From contig BDDD01000987.1 of the NCBI GenBank assembly GCA_001972305.1, forward strand, positions 38,696-102,695: 64,000 nt of DNA, given 5' to 3'. Of the stretch, positions 34,291-45,042 are shown in pieces. The first letter of the stretch is position 1. Each line of letters starts with the position of its first letter. The position numbers and the translations under genes were made by a program. The notes under the pieces are model-generated. The model was given only the letters and a program-made list of their open reading frames with translations, was not told the DNA's origin and searched no databases. Source of the DNA: Cephalotus follicularis. Its lineage: Eukaryota; Streptophyta; Magnoliopsida; Oxalidales; Cephalotaceae.

Positions 34291-35950
34291 ATAATTCAGC
34301 CACTGCAGCAATAATCACTAGTAAGGCTATAGAATGTGTACCTCATCCTTCATACACCTATACAGAGTGCTGACAAATCGTCGCACGGACCCCGCCCTCG
34401 TCCGATATATCCAGTACCTCAGTTTTAATATAGCCGCTGCAACAATACTAATTGGTAAGGCTACAGGATGTGTACATCATCCTTCATACACCGGTGCAGA
34501 GTACATATACCTCTGCCTCTTCCGAGGGGCCGGTGAATCATCTCAAGGACCCAGCCCTCACTCGATATAACCATACCTCGCACGCGGGGCTAAGTGTCTA
34601 TGTACGCACCCCACCCTCGCCGAGAGGCAAATCCATAACAACCCTACCTTGCATGAGGAGCCTACGTGTCTTTCCACGTGACCTACCCTCATTGATAGGC
34701 TAATCCATAGACACCGTACCTCGTAGGAGGGGCCAGCATATTAACGCACTGACCCATTCCTCGTCGAGATGCTAACATGCCATCAGATAACCAAACACGG
34801 ACTGATAGGTGAGTAACGGAGCTCTGATGCACTCATACTCAGCATACCATCATAGGCCAACTGTATGCTGTAGATCCAGGCTATGGATACCCGGGGCCAG
34901 TCCCACATAACACCCCATCATAGACCAATAGGTTTGCTATGAGAGTTGAGTGTCGTATGTACACCTCACCTACGACCTGTATGGTATCTTATGTGACATG
35001 TCACAGTGTACCAGCATCAGAGTACAAAATATGATATCATAGAATGGAAAGGTTACCTCATCATCCGAAGCCTGAGCACTCATCTGCTTGTGAATCGCAT
35101 CACATCACAAATCAAGAGCATACGGGGTTAAAATCCTGATCGAATCATAACGCTTCATGATCACAGAAGGCACGCATATATATATGTAAGAATCCCAATG
35201 TCAATTATGATAAAGAGGGAATGTCTCACTCACAGAATAACTGAAATCCACTACCACGGATTATCCTATCGATGCTCCTAATCAGTTACCGAATCCAAGT
35301 CATATTATACTAGTAAAATGGATGAGAATCACTTATAAACTCGATTTCTTGAGGGATTCTTGATGAAGAAGTAGAAAGCTTGGGGAAGATGAAGTCCGGT
35401 CAACATATCGTATGAAGAGCGGCCCTTTCTTCCCACCTTTTAAATTTTCATATCATCTGTATATGTATATATATAAGATTTTGTCTAGCATTCTGGAGAA
35501 TGTAGGATATAATGGGCTGAAATTTTGGGCTTTAATAAAACATGCCCCAGCCTAGGTTTTCTTAAAATAAGCACTTCATGGTCAGCTCCCAGTTGCTCCC
35601 AGGTCTGCTCATTCTAGTCTGCACAACCTAGACCAGGTCTGGTCTGCTCTGGTTTGGACTTCTCTGAACTGCTCTAGTCTACTCTACCAAGTCCCGGTCT
35701 GCTCCGCAACAAATAACGCAATGCATCATAACCTGAAGCTAATGCATTAGCCTTCGCAACTCAAATCTGACCCCACAAGGAGGGCACCTCACGAGCTCTG
35801 CAACAAACGTAGGTCTGTTCTGAAGCCCAGCATTATAGCCAAGCAGGCCAAACAATCTTGAGCCCAAGCTCAGGTTACGTTTGAAGCTCCATGCGCCGCT
35901 CAGTCCCCTGATGTTAGCATCAAGACCGAGCCAACCACCACGGAGGCACT

Positions 35951-36340
35951 AACAACGAAACTTCCAGAAGGACATAGAACATCAAGAGTCAAAGAATCCT
36001 CAAACAATCCAGAAGGAAAAACCAAGGCCATACCCGTATATAAATTCACATACCTTCAGGCACATCAAGAGCTACTAGGGCTCGACTCTGATCAAAGCAT
36101 AACTCTGTCGGCCACCGCAGGTCTACATGGCTACCTACCACTGCCAGTTCTGAGGTTACTACCCTGTGGTGTCGTAGTCCCACTCCTCGACAAGCCTAAC
36201 TGTTGTCCTGCATGTACTACCCCTCTATCATGTCCTCCACTATGACCACGGGGTACCATTTCCTTCATATGCAACAAAAAGATATCACTATTCACCATAT
36301 ACTCTATATAAAATGCATATCTCGTAGAATCCCAATCCTA
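35951..36340 (-). pseudogene. gag: Start of a gypsy gag region, truncated
   Basis: On the minus strand, just after the PBS, a frame begins near 36269 with MKEMVPRGHSGGHDRGV and is Gly/Arg/Ser-rich, like the basic N-termini of chromovirus gag. It stops within 50 codons, and the rest down to about 35950 shows no domain. Assignment rests mostly on position after a PBS, so confidence is modest. Confidence 0.4.
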
Positions 36341-36352
36341 CACTCTGATACA
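36341..36352 (-). other. Primer binding site, degenerate tRNA-Met type
   Basis: The minus strand reads TGTATCAGAGTG, one to three changes from TGGTATCAGAGC, directly after the 3' end of the LTR at 36356-38290. Confidence 0.65.
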
Positions 36353-36355
36353 AAA

Positions 36356-38290
36356 AATCAAAACGACTCATCCCACTAGGCCTTAACCCCACCGAATGGG
36401 CCGTGATATACTCCCAATACTAACTACACTCACTAAACATCGTGTTTTCAGAGAACAGGGCACTAAGCGCCGAGGTCTGCCTTACCTTGTCAAGCCCTGC
36501 CTTAACTACTATGCTCCAAGGTCTGACCTCTACCTTTGAGGTCTGCTTTCATGCATCGAGGTCTGACTTCAAGCCTTGGGCTTTGATCTCTTCCTCCGGC
36601 CTCTACCTCTGAGGTTTGCTCTGGAATTCAATGCTCTGCCTTTAATTATATGAGCTCTACCTAAGCAGAACATAAAAAATGGCTACTAAAATCTGCAGTT
36701 CAAACCATAATTTATATTTCCTCACTCCCGAATAAGGAATCAGTAGATATTAAATCCAAATACATCATATGCAGTACTCAAATAAACAAGAGAGAAGTGA
36801 GTTGGAAAATGAGACATAGAATTATAGTGGTTCAGGCCAACTGTTCTTACGTCCACTTCCTCAAGTATCCTTAAGGTTTCACTAGTGTAAAGTCCTTTAC
36901 AAGTATGACATGATCATTTTAGCCATTTATAACATGTTTGCTCAAAATATATCATCAACTCAAGATCATTCAAAATCAAAATCTCATTGGCACCAATGCA
37001 TGCATGTAAAGCTATTCTAAACTGCCAGTGAAGAATGTCTGTACCTGTGGTCTGCCTTTAGCAATCCAACTGGTATAGGATTGCTGACTCAGATGGTTCA
37101 CCAACTGCTGCCTCAACAAAGACTGGATGTGTTCCATGAAAAAATATATCATAACCAATGGGGATGTGGTCAATCTGCTTTTAATCTCCTCGATATGCAA
37201 ATAACAGCTCCGCAACATCAGAGCACATAATAACATCAAATTCAGCAGAGGTGATCAACAACCCAAAAAAAAGGAATGTGCCCATAAAATCATATTATCC
37301 AGGGATGCTAGTACAATTATCTTGTTAATCATATCTCATATCTTCACCATCTTATAAACATCCTCATACCATTACCTCCATGCACCAATGTAGAGTAGCC
37401 AAATAGACAGTATATCATCAGAGTAGCCACACAGGTTGTATATCATAAGACTAGGCACACAGGCTGCATATCATAAGACTAGCCATATAGGCTGCCACAT
37501 AGGCGATATATCATTGGGTAGTCACACAGGCTTTGTATATCATCAGAGTAGCCACACGGGCTCTGTATATCATCCGAGTAGCCACACAGGTGGCTCTGTA
37601 TATCATTAGAGTAGCCACACAGGTGGTATATCATCATAACTCAGCCGCTATAGCGATAATCCCAGGTAAGGCTATAGGATGTGTACCTCATCCTGCATGC
37701 ACCGGTACAGAGTGCCTATACCTTTTCCTCATCTGAAGGGCCGACGAATCATCGCACAGACCTAGCCCTCATTCGATATATCCAATACCTCAGTTTTAAT
37801 ACAGCCGCTACAGCAATAATCATAGTTAAGGCTACAGGATGTGTACATTATCCTTCATTCACCGGTGCAAAGTGCCTATACCCCTACCTCATCCATGGGG
37901 CTGGCGAATCATCTCATGGACCCAACCCTCATTCAATGTAACCATACCTCACACGAGGGGCCTACATGTCTCTACACACACCCTACCATCGCTGAGAGGC
38001 TTATCCATAACTATCGTACCTCGCACGAGGGCCTTACGTGTCTCTGCATGCACCCCACCCTCCCCGATAGGCTAATCCATAAAAACCATACCTCGCACGA
38101 AGGGCTGACGTATTAACGCACTAACCAAACCCTCACCGAAAGGCTGACATGTCATCACATAACCAAACACGGTCTGATAGGTGAGTAACGGAGCTATGCT
38201 GCACTCACACTCAGCATACCATCATAGGCCAACGGAATGCTGCAAATACAGGCTATCGATATACCCTGGGGCAGTCCCACTTAACACCTC
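36356..38290 (-). mobile_element. Minus-strand gypsy LTR, 5' part missing
   Basis: It is a sister of the LTR at 30195-35950: same GGTCTG cluster (36470-36620), same 30-bp minisatellite (37408-37640) and the same later blocks. It lacks the solo LTR and so serves as the empty-site reference. It is cut at 38290 by a plus-strand copia LTR. The PBS on its low side makes it a 5' LTR. Confidence 0.7.
37408..37640. repeat. 30-bp minisatellite in the sister LTR
   Basis: This is the same unit as at 34059-34290 (GTATATCATCAGAGTAGCCA...), with a different number and order of variants. One unit is lengthened by a few bases around CACAGGTGGCTCTG. Confidence 0.85.
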
Positions 38291-40031
38291 TGTTGAGTTA
38301 GGGGTGTCCCTGTATGCCGCGATATGGCTCATTATTTGTATATATAAACTTTTGATTTATAAAATTCTGAATTTCATTCATATTTCATGTGCATATTTAT
38401 TTATTGGCAAGGTTATATGGATCATGCAACCAACCAAAAGGAACATAATAATTATTCGTAATTAACTATATGCCATATAGTGTCCTATCACACCAAAAGG
38501 GTTGGATCTTGTGCCAAATGGGCTATGAGAATGAGATCCTTACTCCATGTGACAAATGTTCCAAGTCATAGGTTCACTTTCTTTGGGCCATTGAAGAACC
38601 GTGAAGACTTGTCACGTTAAGCTTGCTCTCGGGCTAGCAGTGGAGGATGGTTATCTCGTAGCAATTTGGGTTTATCCCTAAAGCTAAATGTGAGGTGTAT
38701 GGTAGAGAGCGTGACACTGAACAGACCTACCAATAGGTAACCTATTTGGATTTTCAATACCCAATGTCAATAGGATTCCCATGGTCTTGGTAGTGTATAG
38801 TCTATGGTGACTAGTAGGTCTATAGCTTGTGTTGTCTCCTTTGACCTGAGCGGTTGGCATGCATTGTGTGGTGACAGCTTGACTTTGATTTTTGCCTTTC
38901 CCAACACTAACCACGTGCTGGCAAAAGGGTTATCTTTGGGTCTTGTGGGAGCAGCATTGAGATGTGTGGGCAAGTGCGCAATAGGGGATCATCACACCTG
39001 GGCTGAGGCTGACCGGCTCAATTTATCTATGTACGTTGTAGACTTAAAAGTCCTGATCAAGCATAGGTGGATTGGGAGCGAGAGGTTCACATGGGTGGTC
39101 TACCGATAGTCTCAGTGCCATCAAAGATTCATAGTTATCACAGCAATACTAGGGGTGGCATTCATCCAAACCCTAGGATTTGATTGAAGCCAAGTATGAC
39201 AAGCAAAACATGACAGATATGTTGATGACTGGATGGAGCAAATGGCTATTCGGACCATGATTGATAGATGTGGTAATAAATGGATCCGGGGGTGACTAGC
39301 GCTCATATCGGGGCTGTTTTGATAGTCGGTGCCTATCAGAATGGTCGTACCATATATCGTGGTGTATTGGTAATTCATCGTCATAACAGAGATCGACAGG
39401 CTTTCGGGTCCTACCTGACTTTGAACAGGTTGATATGTGGTAGGACACATATCATTTAGTGAAAGGACAACATCAGGGAAGATGTTTCTTTACTAGTAAG
39501 TATTTCATTTGATGGATTAAGGACCATGCAATGCCATGATGAAATATTCCTTGAGGGTTTTTAAAATAGAAGAGATATCTCATTTTTTTGTCTTAGGCAT
39601 CAAAGCCATGGAGAGCATGCGTGGACGCCATGGAGAGCATGTGTGGACGCCATGTCTAGTTGAGTCACTGGGCGATAACGTCATGAAGAGCATGCGCTGA
39701 CGCAGTGAAAACTATTAGCTTAAATGTCGATGCCATGAAGATCTTACGTCGATGCCAAAACTAGAATGAGTACCTGGATGTTAACGCTATTGAGAGCATG
39801 TGTTGACGCTGGAAAAACCAGTGGCTTACGCGTTGACACTGTGTTTTTTATGCATTGACGCTAAGACGAAAAGAGACTACGCACCTATTTCATCTTATCG
39901 TTGGTGTTTAGGCATAGTTAAGATGAGATGCATGGCGTTGACGCCATGACGGCTGACACACGACATCTCACCTGACTTGAGAGAAGTTGGTGTGACTTTT
40001 TTGGATAAAGTAGGAGAGAGAAGTCAAACAC

Positions 40032-40039
40032 TATAAATA
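40032..40039 (+). promoter_or_regulatory. TATA box of copia LTR
   Basis: TATAAATA lies about 40 bases before the long TC tract (40082-40120), a placement typical of an LTR transcription start. The function is inferred. Confidence 0.55.
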
Positions 40040-40081
40040 GCTTATGACAAGAGGTCAAAGCTTGCTTAACACACTTTAGCT

Positions 40082-40085
40082 TCTC

Positions 40086-40120
<35 letters not shown>
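40082..40120. repeat. (TC)n tract
   Basis: A pyrimidine microsatellite just downstream of the TATA box of the copia LTR; it may form part of the 5' leader. Confidence 0.85.
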
Positions 40121-40122
<2 letters not shown>

Positions 40123-40296
40123 ATATATATCTTCTTCCTTGCCATCTCTCTTCTTCCTGCTGCTATCGTGCGCATCGACGCCATCACCTACACATTGACG
40201 TCTAAAACACCTGGTTCATTTTACAGCCATTTTCACCCCTCCTTTCACCACTCAAAGTTCATTATATGTGGAGATAACTTGTACACTGCATCTTAT

Positions 40297-42350
40297 TGTT
40301 AGATAGGGGTGTCCCTGCAACCCAATAGATGATTTCAGGCATATGTTCTTAACATATGATACACTCTTTATCAATACATTCTTAGTTCCATTCATGTTCT
40401 GTTGTGCATATTCATGAAAGCTTGGCATTTTAGCTATATGTATCAATCCCAAACCGTTGAATTGGAGCAGGTAATCACCATGTTAACTGAATACACATAC
40501 AGTTACCTGTCCCTAAAGGGTTGGATCTCATGCCTAAGAGGTTATGAGAATGAGATCCTTACTCCTTTGTGACAAAATGTTCTAAGTCATAGGTTTACTC
40601 TCTTAGGGCAATTGATGAACCGTAAAGACTTGTCGTATTACGCTTGCTTCCGATGTTGGGGAGGATGGATCCTCTTATTGCCATTTGGGTTTACCCTAAA
40701 GCTGATGCGGGTGCATGCTGAGATCATGACATGGAACCGACCAACCATAGGTTATCTATTTAGAGAGTCAACACCTTTGTCAATAGGGTTCCTATTGTCT
40801 CGGTAGTGTTTAGTCAAAGGTGGCTAGTAGATCATACGTGATTTACGTTGTGTTCTTAGACTTGAGCGGCTGGGAAGCATTGTGCTGTAACTGCTTGGCT
40901 TAGATTTTTTCCTTCCCCAGTACTAGCCACGCGCTGGCAAAAGGGTTGTCTTTGGGCCTTGTGGGAGCTGCATTGAGATGTATGGGCGAGTGCGTAAGAT
41001 GGATCATCACACCTGTGTAGAAAGTTATAGTCTCTATAACATCTGTGACAATTGACGACTTGAAGTTCTGGCCAGACATTGGGAGATTGGGAACGAGAGG
41101 TTTCCTGGGATATCTCTCATAGTCTCAATATGTTCATGGAATTATAATTAGCACGTTTTACCTGGGGGTGAAATTAATCAAAACCCTAGTCGTGGTCGGA
41201 GCCGAGATGATGAGGGATAAATGACACATATGACTATGACAGTGATAAAGTACAGGTTTAACTGGCTAACGAATGATAGATGTGGTGTACAAAGCTCTGG
41301 GGGTGATTAGCGATCACACCGGGACTATAGGATAGTCTTGGACTATCAAGATAGTCGTACCAGAATTCTGGGAAATATATCATTTGTACCGGGAAACAAC
41401 CTGACTTTCGGATCCTGCTTGATTTTGGAACAGGTTGATATGTCGAGTGACATATCATTTAGTGAAAGGATGACATCTAAGGAAGATTTTACTTTTCTAG
41501 TGAGCATTTTATTTGTTGAACATATCATTTCATTGAAATGAGTTCAAGCACCACCATAATGAAATGTTCCGAGCAAAGGGTTGTTTGTTTCCACTAACGA
41601 ATGCACTTGGGCATTTGTTTAGGGAGAGAGCTTATGGTGTCATACAATATTGGGCTAGGGATCCCCCATCCCATTTGGACCGAATTTATGCTTTAAATTG
41701 GCTAGGTTCATGGTTTGCCTAAAGTGACTTCATTTATGACATTATTTTAAATATGCTAAGCCCACTTTTGTAGACTTTGCAAAGGTGCATGTGCAATGCT
41801 CCTTTTGGCCGAAATTTTTGATGCATTTTTATGCCTCCTTTTAGCCGCCCATGTGGTGATTAAAGAGAGAGAAAATATGTTGATTAATTTTCCTAATGGC
41901 TAAGTAAAGACTTAGCTTGGTGGCTAAGTAAAGACTTGACTTGGTAAAGTCAAGACTTATATAAATATCTTACTATAACGCACACCACTCTTTTTTTTTT
42001 TCCTCTCTCAATGGAAACCATACATGCTCTCTCTTTCTCTCTTATTTCTATTGCAATTTTCTTCTCTTATTTTAGAAGAAAATATGTGAGCTTGGTGCTC
42101 ATGAAGAGTGAAGAATAAATCAATTTCCTTTCACCCTACTTGGTCACTTTAGGTGGAGGTCGTTTGTTCTTTACATCCAACCTTTATCTTGAGTGATTTT
42201 AATATAGGATTTATACACTTGAGCCTACATCCTTTCTACATGTTTGAGACAGCATATTCATGTAGCAATATGGAGGAGATGGATGCTTGGATAAAAGTGT
42301 AGAGGGAGCACTTGAAGGAAGGAGTGGAAGACCATGGGTAATGGTTTCTA
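40297..42350 (+). mobile_element. Second plus-strand copia LTR (5' LTR of a gag-bearing unit)
   Basis: It starts TGTTAGATAGGGGTGTCCCTG, close to the start at 38291, and follows the same order of blocks. A TATA-like TATATAAATA is at 41958-41967, then a T/C-rich leader. It lacks the GACGC word cluster seen in the neighbour: that interval (41580-41940) is different sequence. The 3' end is not clear; 42350 is a rough estimate from the distance to the TATA box. Confidence 0.6.
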
Positions 42351-44789
42351 ATGCTTCTAACTTAGGATTTGTATATATGTGAATTGTGGCATGGGAATTT
42401 CAGGTTTGGGTTAGGGTTTGTATACCCTATCCAATCCCTTATGTTTTCTTAAGGAAACCCTAGAAAAACCTGTGTGACCCTAGTCCATGTAATTGATTGT
42501 TTATGCTTAGGGTTGTGAATTCCCTCCTCCATGGTCGAAGCCTTGATGCTTGGATATGTTCAATTGGTTCATTTGAAAGCTTAATTAGTTATCCTAGGGC
42601 CTATTGAGACAATTATGGGTTTAGAGTTTTCGAATGTCTCATTGACTGGAGACTAGTGAGATGAAAACTTTTAAAATGCAGCCCTAAATTATTCCAATCA
42701 ATTTCTTCCGCATAGAGCCATTCCAACACTTATCTTACCTATAGTGATTTTGTGTTGGATAAACACTTGGCTTGCATCCTTGATCTTCCTTTTTCGTGGC
42801 TTAAGGAGGGGCTTGGAGTTCATGGATCTAAAGGGTAGAGGGAGCTTGACTTGAAGGAAGGAGTCTTCACCTTGGTCAGAATCGCTTCTTTTCTTGTTCT
42901 TGTGGCCGTGGCAGTGGGTTATAGCTTGGGTTAGAGAACCCATGCCGAACCCCTTGCCTTCTTGGTGGTTTGATTGTCATCACTTAGGGTTAGGGATGTT
43001 TGGGTTTGGGTTGATTGGACTTTTGGCTAGGGTTTTGTGTGTTTCCTTGTGAGCCATTTTTGAGTCCATTTCTAGGGTTTACGGCAACCCTAGGGTTTTG
43101 ACCCGTTTTGCCCTATGCTTGGTTTTGGTTTCAGTTTGATTGGTTTTTCAATTAGGGTTCCTTGGCAGTCATTGGGACAATTCAAACTTAGCTTAGGGCA
43201 TCCTATTGCTTGGGGATTAATCAATTGGATGAAATTTAAAATTAATTGGCCCTAAACCCTAATGTCCGAATCGATGTTTAATGGTGTAATCATCATCATA
43301 TGTTAACCGCTGTTATGACCAATTTTTTTTTTATTTTGGAGTTATTTTAAGTATTATACAAGTTTTCAGATTTTAGAACCACCACGTAATGATGATGATT
43401 AAGATTTAAATTTTTTGACATGTGTTTAGCTCAGTTTTGTGTGACAAACTGATCCCGAATCGGGAGTGAAGCTGGTTCTGAATCGGGGGTGTTACAAATG
43501 GATTGGAGATTGCATATTTGCTTTGGTCAGTTTGTAGTAGCCCTACGTTTAGTGGGAGTCGCTTATTGGTCTCACTAATGAAATCGACGAACAATTGAAC
43601 GACAGATTGTTACGTGTTTATTTAATTACATATCGGTTATATTTTTCAAATTTCTTATGTATGCTGGTAGGCTTGGTCCTTGTATGGATCATTTAATTGC
43701 TTTGTTATATTCATGGAATTCAATTGGTCTGTAATAAGGCTACTTGCGTGCGCCGTATTTATTTTCTTGTTATTTTTCTCAGACTATAATTCTCTTATCC
43801 CTCAATTGTATTTCTTTTCATATAAATGTACTATGGTTGTAATTTGAAGAAAGGAGACCAATGGAGATTGAGGATAATATCAAGAAGATTGCAAGACTAG
43901 TTGAAGGCCATGTATGCGTGGTAGCAATTGTAATAGAGTTAAATTAAATTAGTACACCTTGGAGACCTAATGGTCACGTTGGCTCACGTTATCACTGATA
44001 GCTTATGTCCCAAGTCAGGCCACTTTTAGGGTGCATGAGATGGAAGTTTTTCCTTTAACAATCCAAACACGTCCAAGCATGTTAAGCCGTCTAAATGGAT
44101 TGGAAGATTAAAAGTAATCTAAAACGGATTTGGTAATTTGTTAAAATTGATGAGACCAAATCCCTCCAATTTACAAATAATAAGTCCATAAGCGGTAGGG
44201 CATATGGATGCCTTGTCGTTGGTCTTCCATAATCATTGTTGATGGATATATTGGGGATGGCACCAACCAAAGCTGAGGTCCCCCTTATAACCATTTCTAT
44301 TCAATTTCAGTGTGAGGTACACTGGAAGGAAATGATCATGTTTTGATACTCTAATAGGCCAAAGCGTGTGGGTGTCAAAACAGATCTATTTCTTTGAGGG
44401 TTGCGGGTTTGACTTATACTAGGATCTTATGGTTACCATCATACCAAAGCAGAGACCATAAGGGCCGGGAGGCCGAATCTAGTATCGGATCTTACATATG
44501 GGTGAGAGGTCCTAATGTAAATTGGTATTCATACCTACCTATTCAGATATTATGGTTTGCACGGCCAAAGTTGGGACCATAGTATTGTGGATAGATTACG
44601 ATCCCCACTAGGAAGCGAGAGGCTTCCTGAAATCCATATGGGGTTGTGGGATACGATTAGAATAGTGGGAGGAGACATAATTACAAAAGACCAAGTGTTA
44701 TGGTAATAATATAAAGGAAAGATTTTCTAATTAATCTCTCATCTGCTTCCTGTTTTATAGGTTGCTAATTATCACCATATTCTACGACT
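42351..44789 (+). other. Copia leader/untranslated region with embedded LTR fragment
   Basis: No protein is recognised on either strand. The first kilobase is rich in TAGGGTTT/AACCCTA words. 43310-43496 is a fragment of a different gypsy LTR. The last part leads directly to the copia gag start at 44790. Large copia elements can have long leaders, but part of this may be other inserted DNA. Confidence 0.45.
43310..43496 (+). mobile_element. Gypsy LTR 3'-end fragment (GGGGGTGTTACA family)
   Basis: It matches the reverse complement of 54876-55020: shared TTTTAGAACCACCACGTA, TGATGATGATTAAGAT, CAGTTTTGTGTGACA and the two CCCGAATCGGGA-like blocks, ending GGGGGTGTTACA. It is only about 190 bp, in plus orientation, inside the copia leader. 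Confidence 0.75.
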
Positions 44790-45042
44790 ATGTCAATTCG
44801 TAAAGCACTTTCACATGTTCTTGAAACAAACAAGCTTAAGGGTCCTAATTTCTTGGATTGGTATCGCAATCTACGCTTAGCAGTCACGAGCATGAAGCTT
44901 GATTAGATCATGACTGAGAGCCCCCCTAAACTGGGAGCCAACCCATCAGATAAGCTTAAGGTCAAGAGGGCCAAATGGATAGATGAGGATGAGCAAGCTC
45001 GTTGCTTAGCGATTTCGGCTATGGTCCTAGAATTGCAAAGAC
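44790..45042 (+). pseudogene. gag: Copia gag, N-terminal fragment
   Basis: The frame MSIRKALSHVLETNKLKGPNF LDWYRNL matches the start of Ty1/copia gag (UBN2-type: 'LTGxNYxxWxRNL'). It then has a TAG after KLD and resumes with ESPPKLGANPS and WIDEDEQARCLAISAM. It is cut after about 84 codons by a gypsy LTR at 45043. The start is chosen as the first Met that precedes the conserved core. Gag forms the virus-like particle. Confidence 0.8.

Larger units (their letters stand above)
30195..35950 (-). mobile_element. Minus-strand gypsy LTR, split by a solo LTR insertion
   Basis: About 2.9 kb of LTR (counting out 30847-33662) aligns with the LTR at 36356-38290. Shared parts include the 3' end with GGCCCATTCGGTGGGGTTAAGG (minus strand), clusters of GGTCTG words (30290-30520 and 35590-35710), the 30-bp minisatellite at 34059-34290, and the blocks with ACACCCCATCATAG. 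The low end abuts broken copia integrase. The high end near 35.9 kb is a guess, since I see no clear TGT...ACA terminus or PPT. Short reading frames are repeat-derived and not genes. Confidence 0.6.
38291..40296 (+). mobile_element. Plus-strand copia LTR, 3' end missing or short
   Basis: It starts TGTTGAGTTAGGGGTGTCCC. It shares with 40297 onward the GGTTGGATCTTGTGCC-type block, the CATAGGTTCAC block, GTCTTTGGGTCTTGTGGGAG, and ATATCATTTAGTGAAAGGA near its middle. A cluster of GACGC words with a GCCATGGAGAGCATG spacer lies at 39598-39970. A TATA box is at 40032-40039. It is followed immediately by a second LTR of the same family at 40297. Confidence 0.7.

Noticed and set aside
34043-34294. Possible CRISPR-like or repeat-protein array
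   Set aside because: Units are directly tandem with no spacers, and this is plant nuclear DNA; it is a 30-bp minisatellite whose period keeps frames open.
42480-43100. Interstitial telomere repeat from TAGGGTTT words
   Set aside because: The words are scattered and not in tandem TTTAGGG order; such words are common in plant leader regions.
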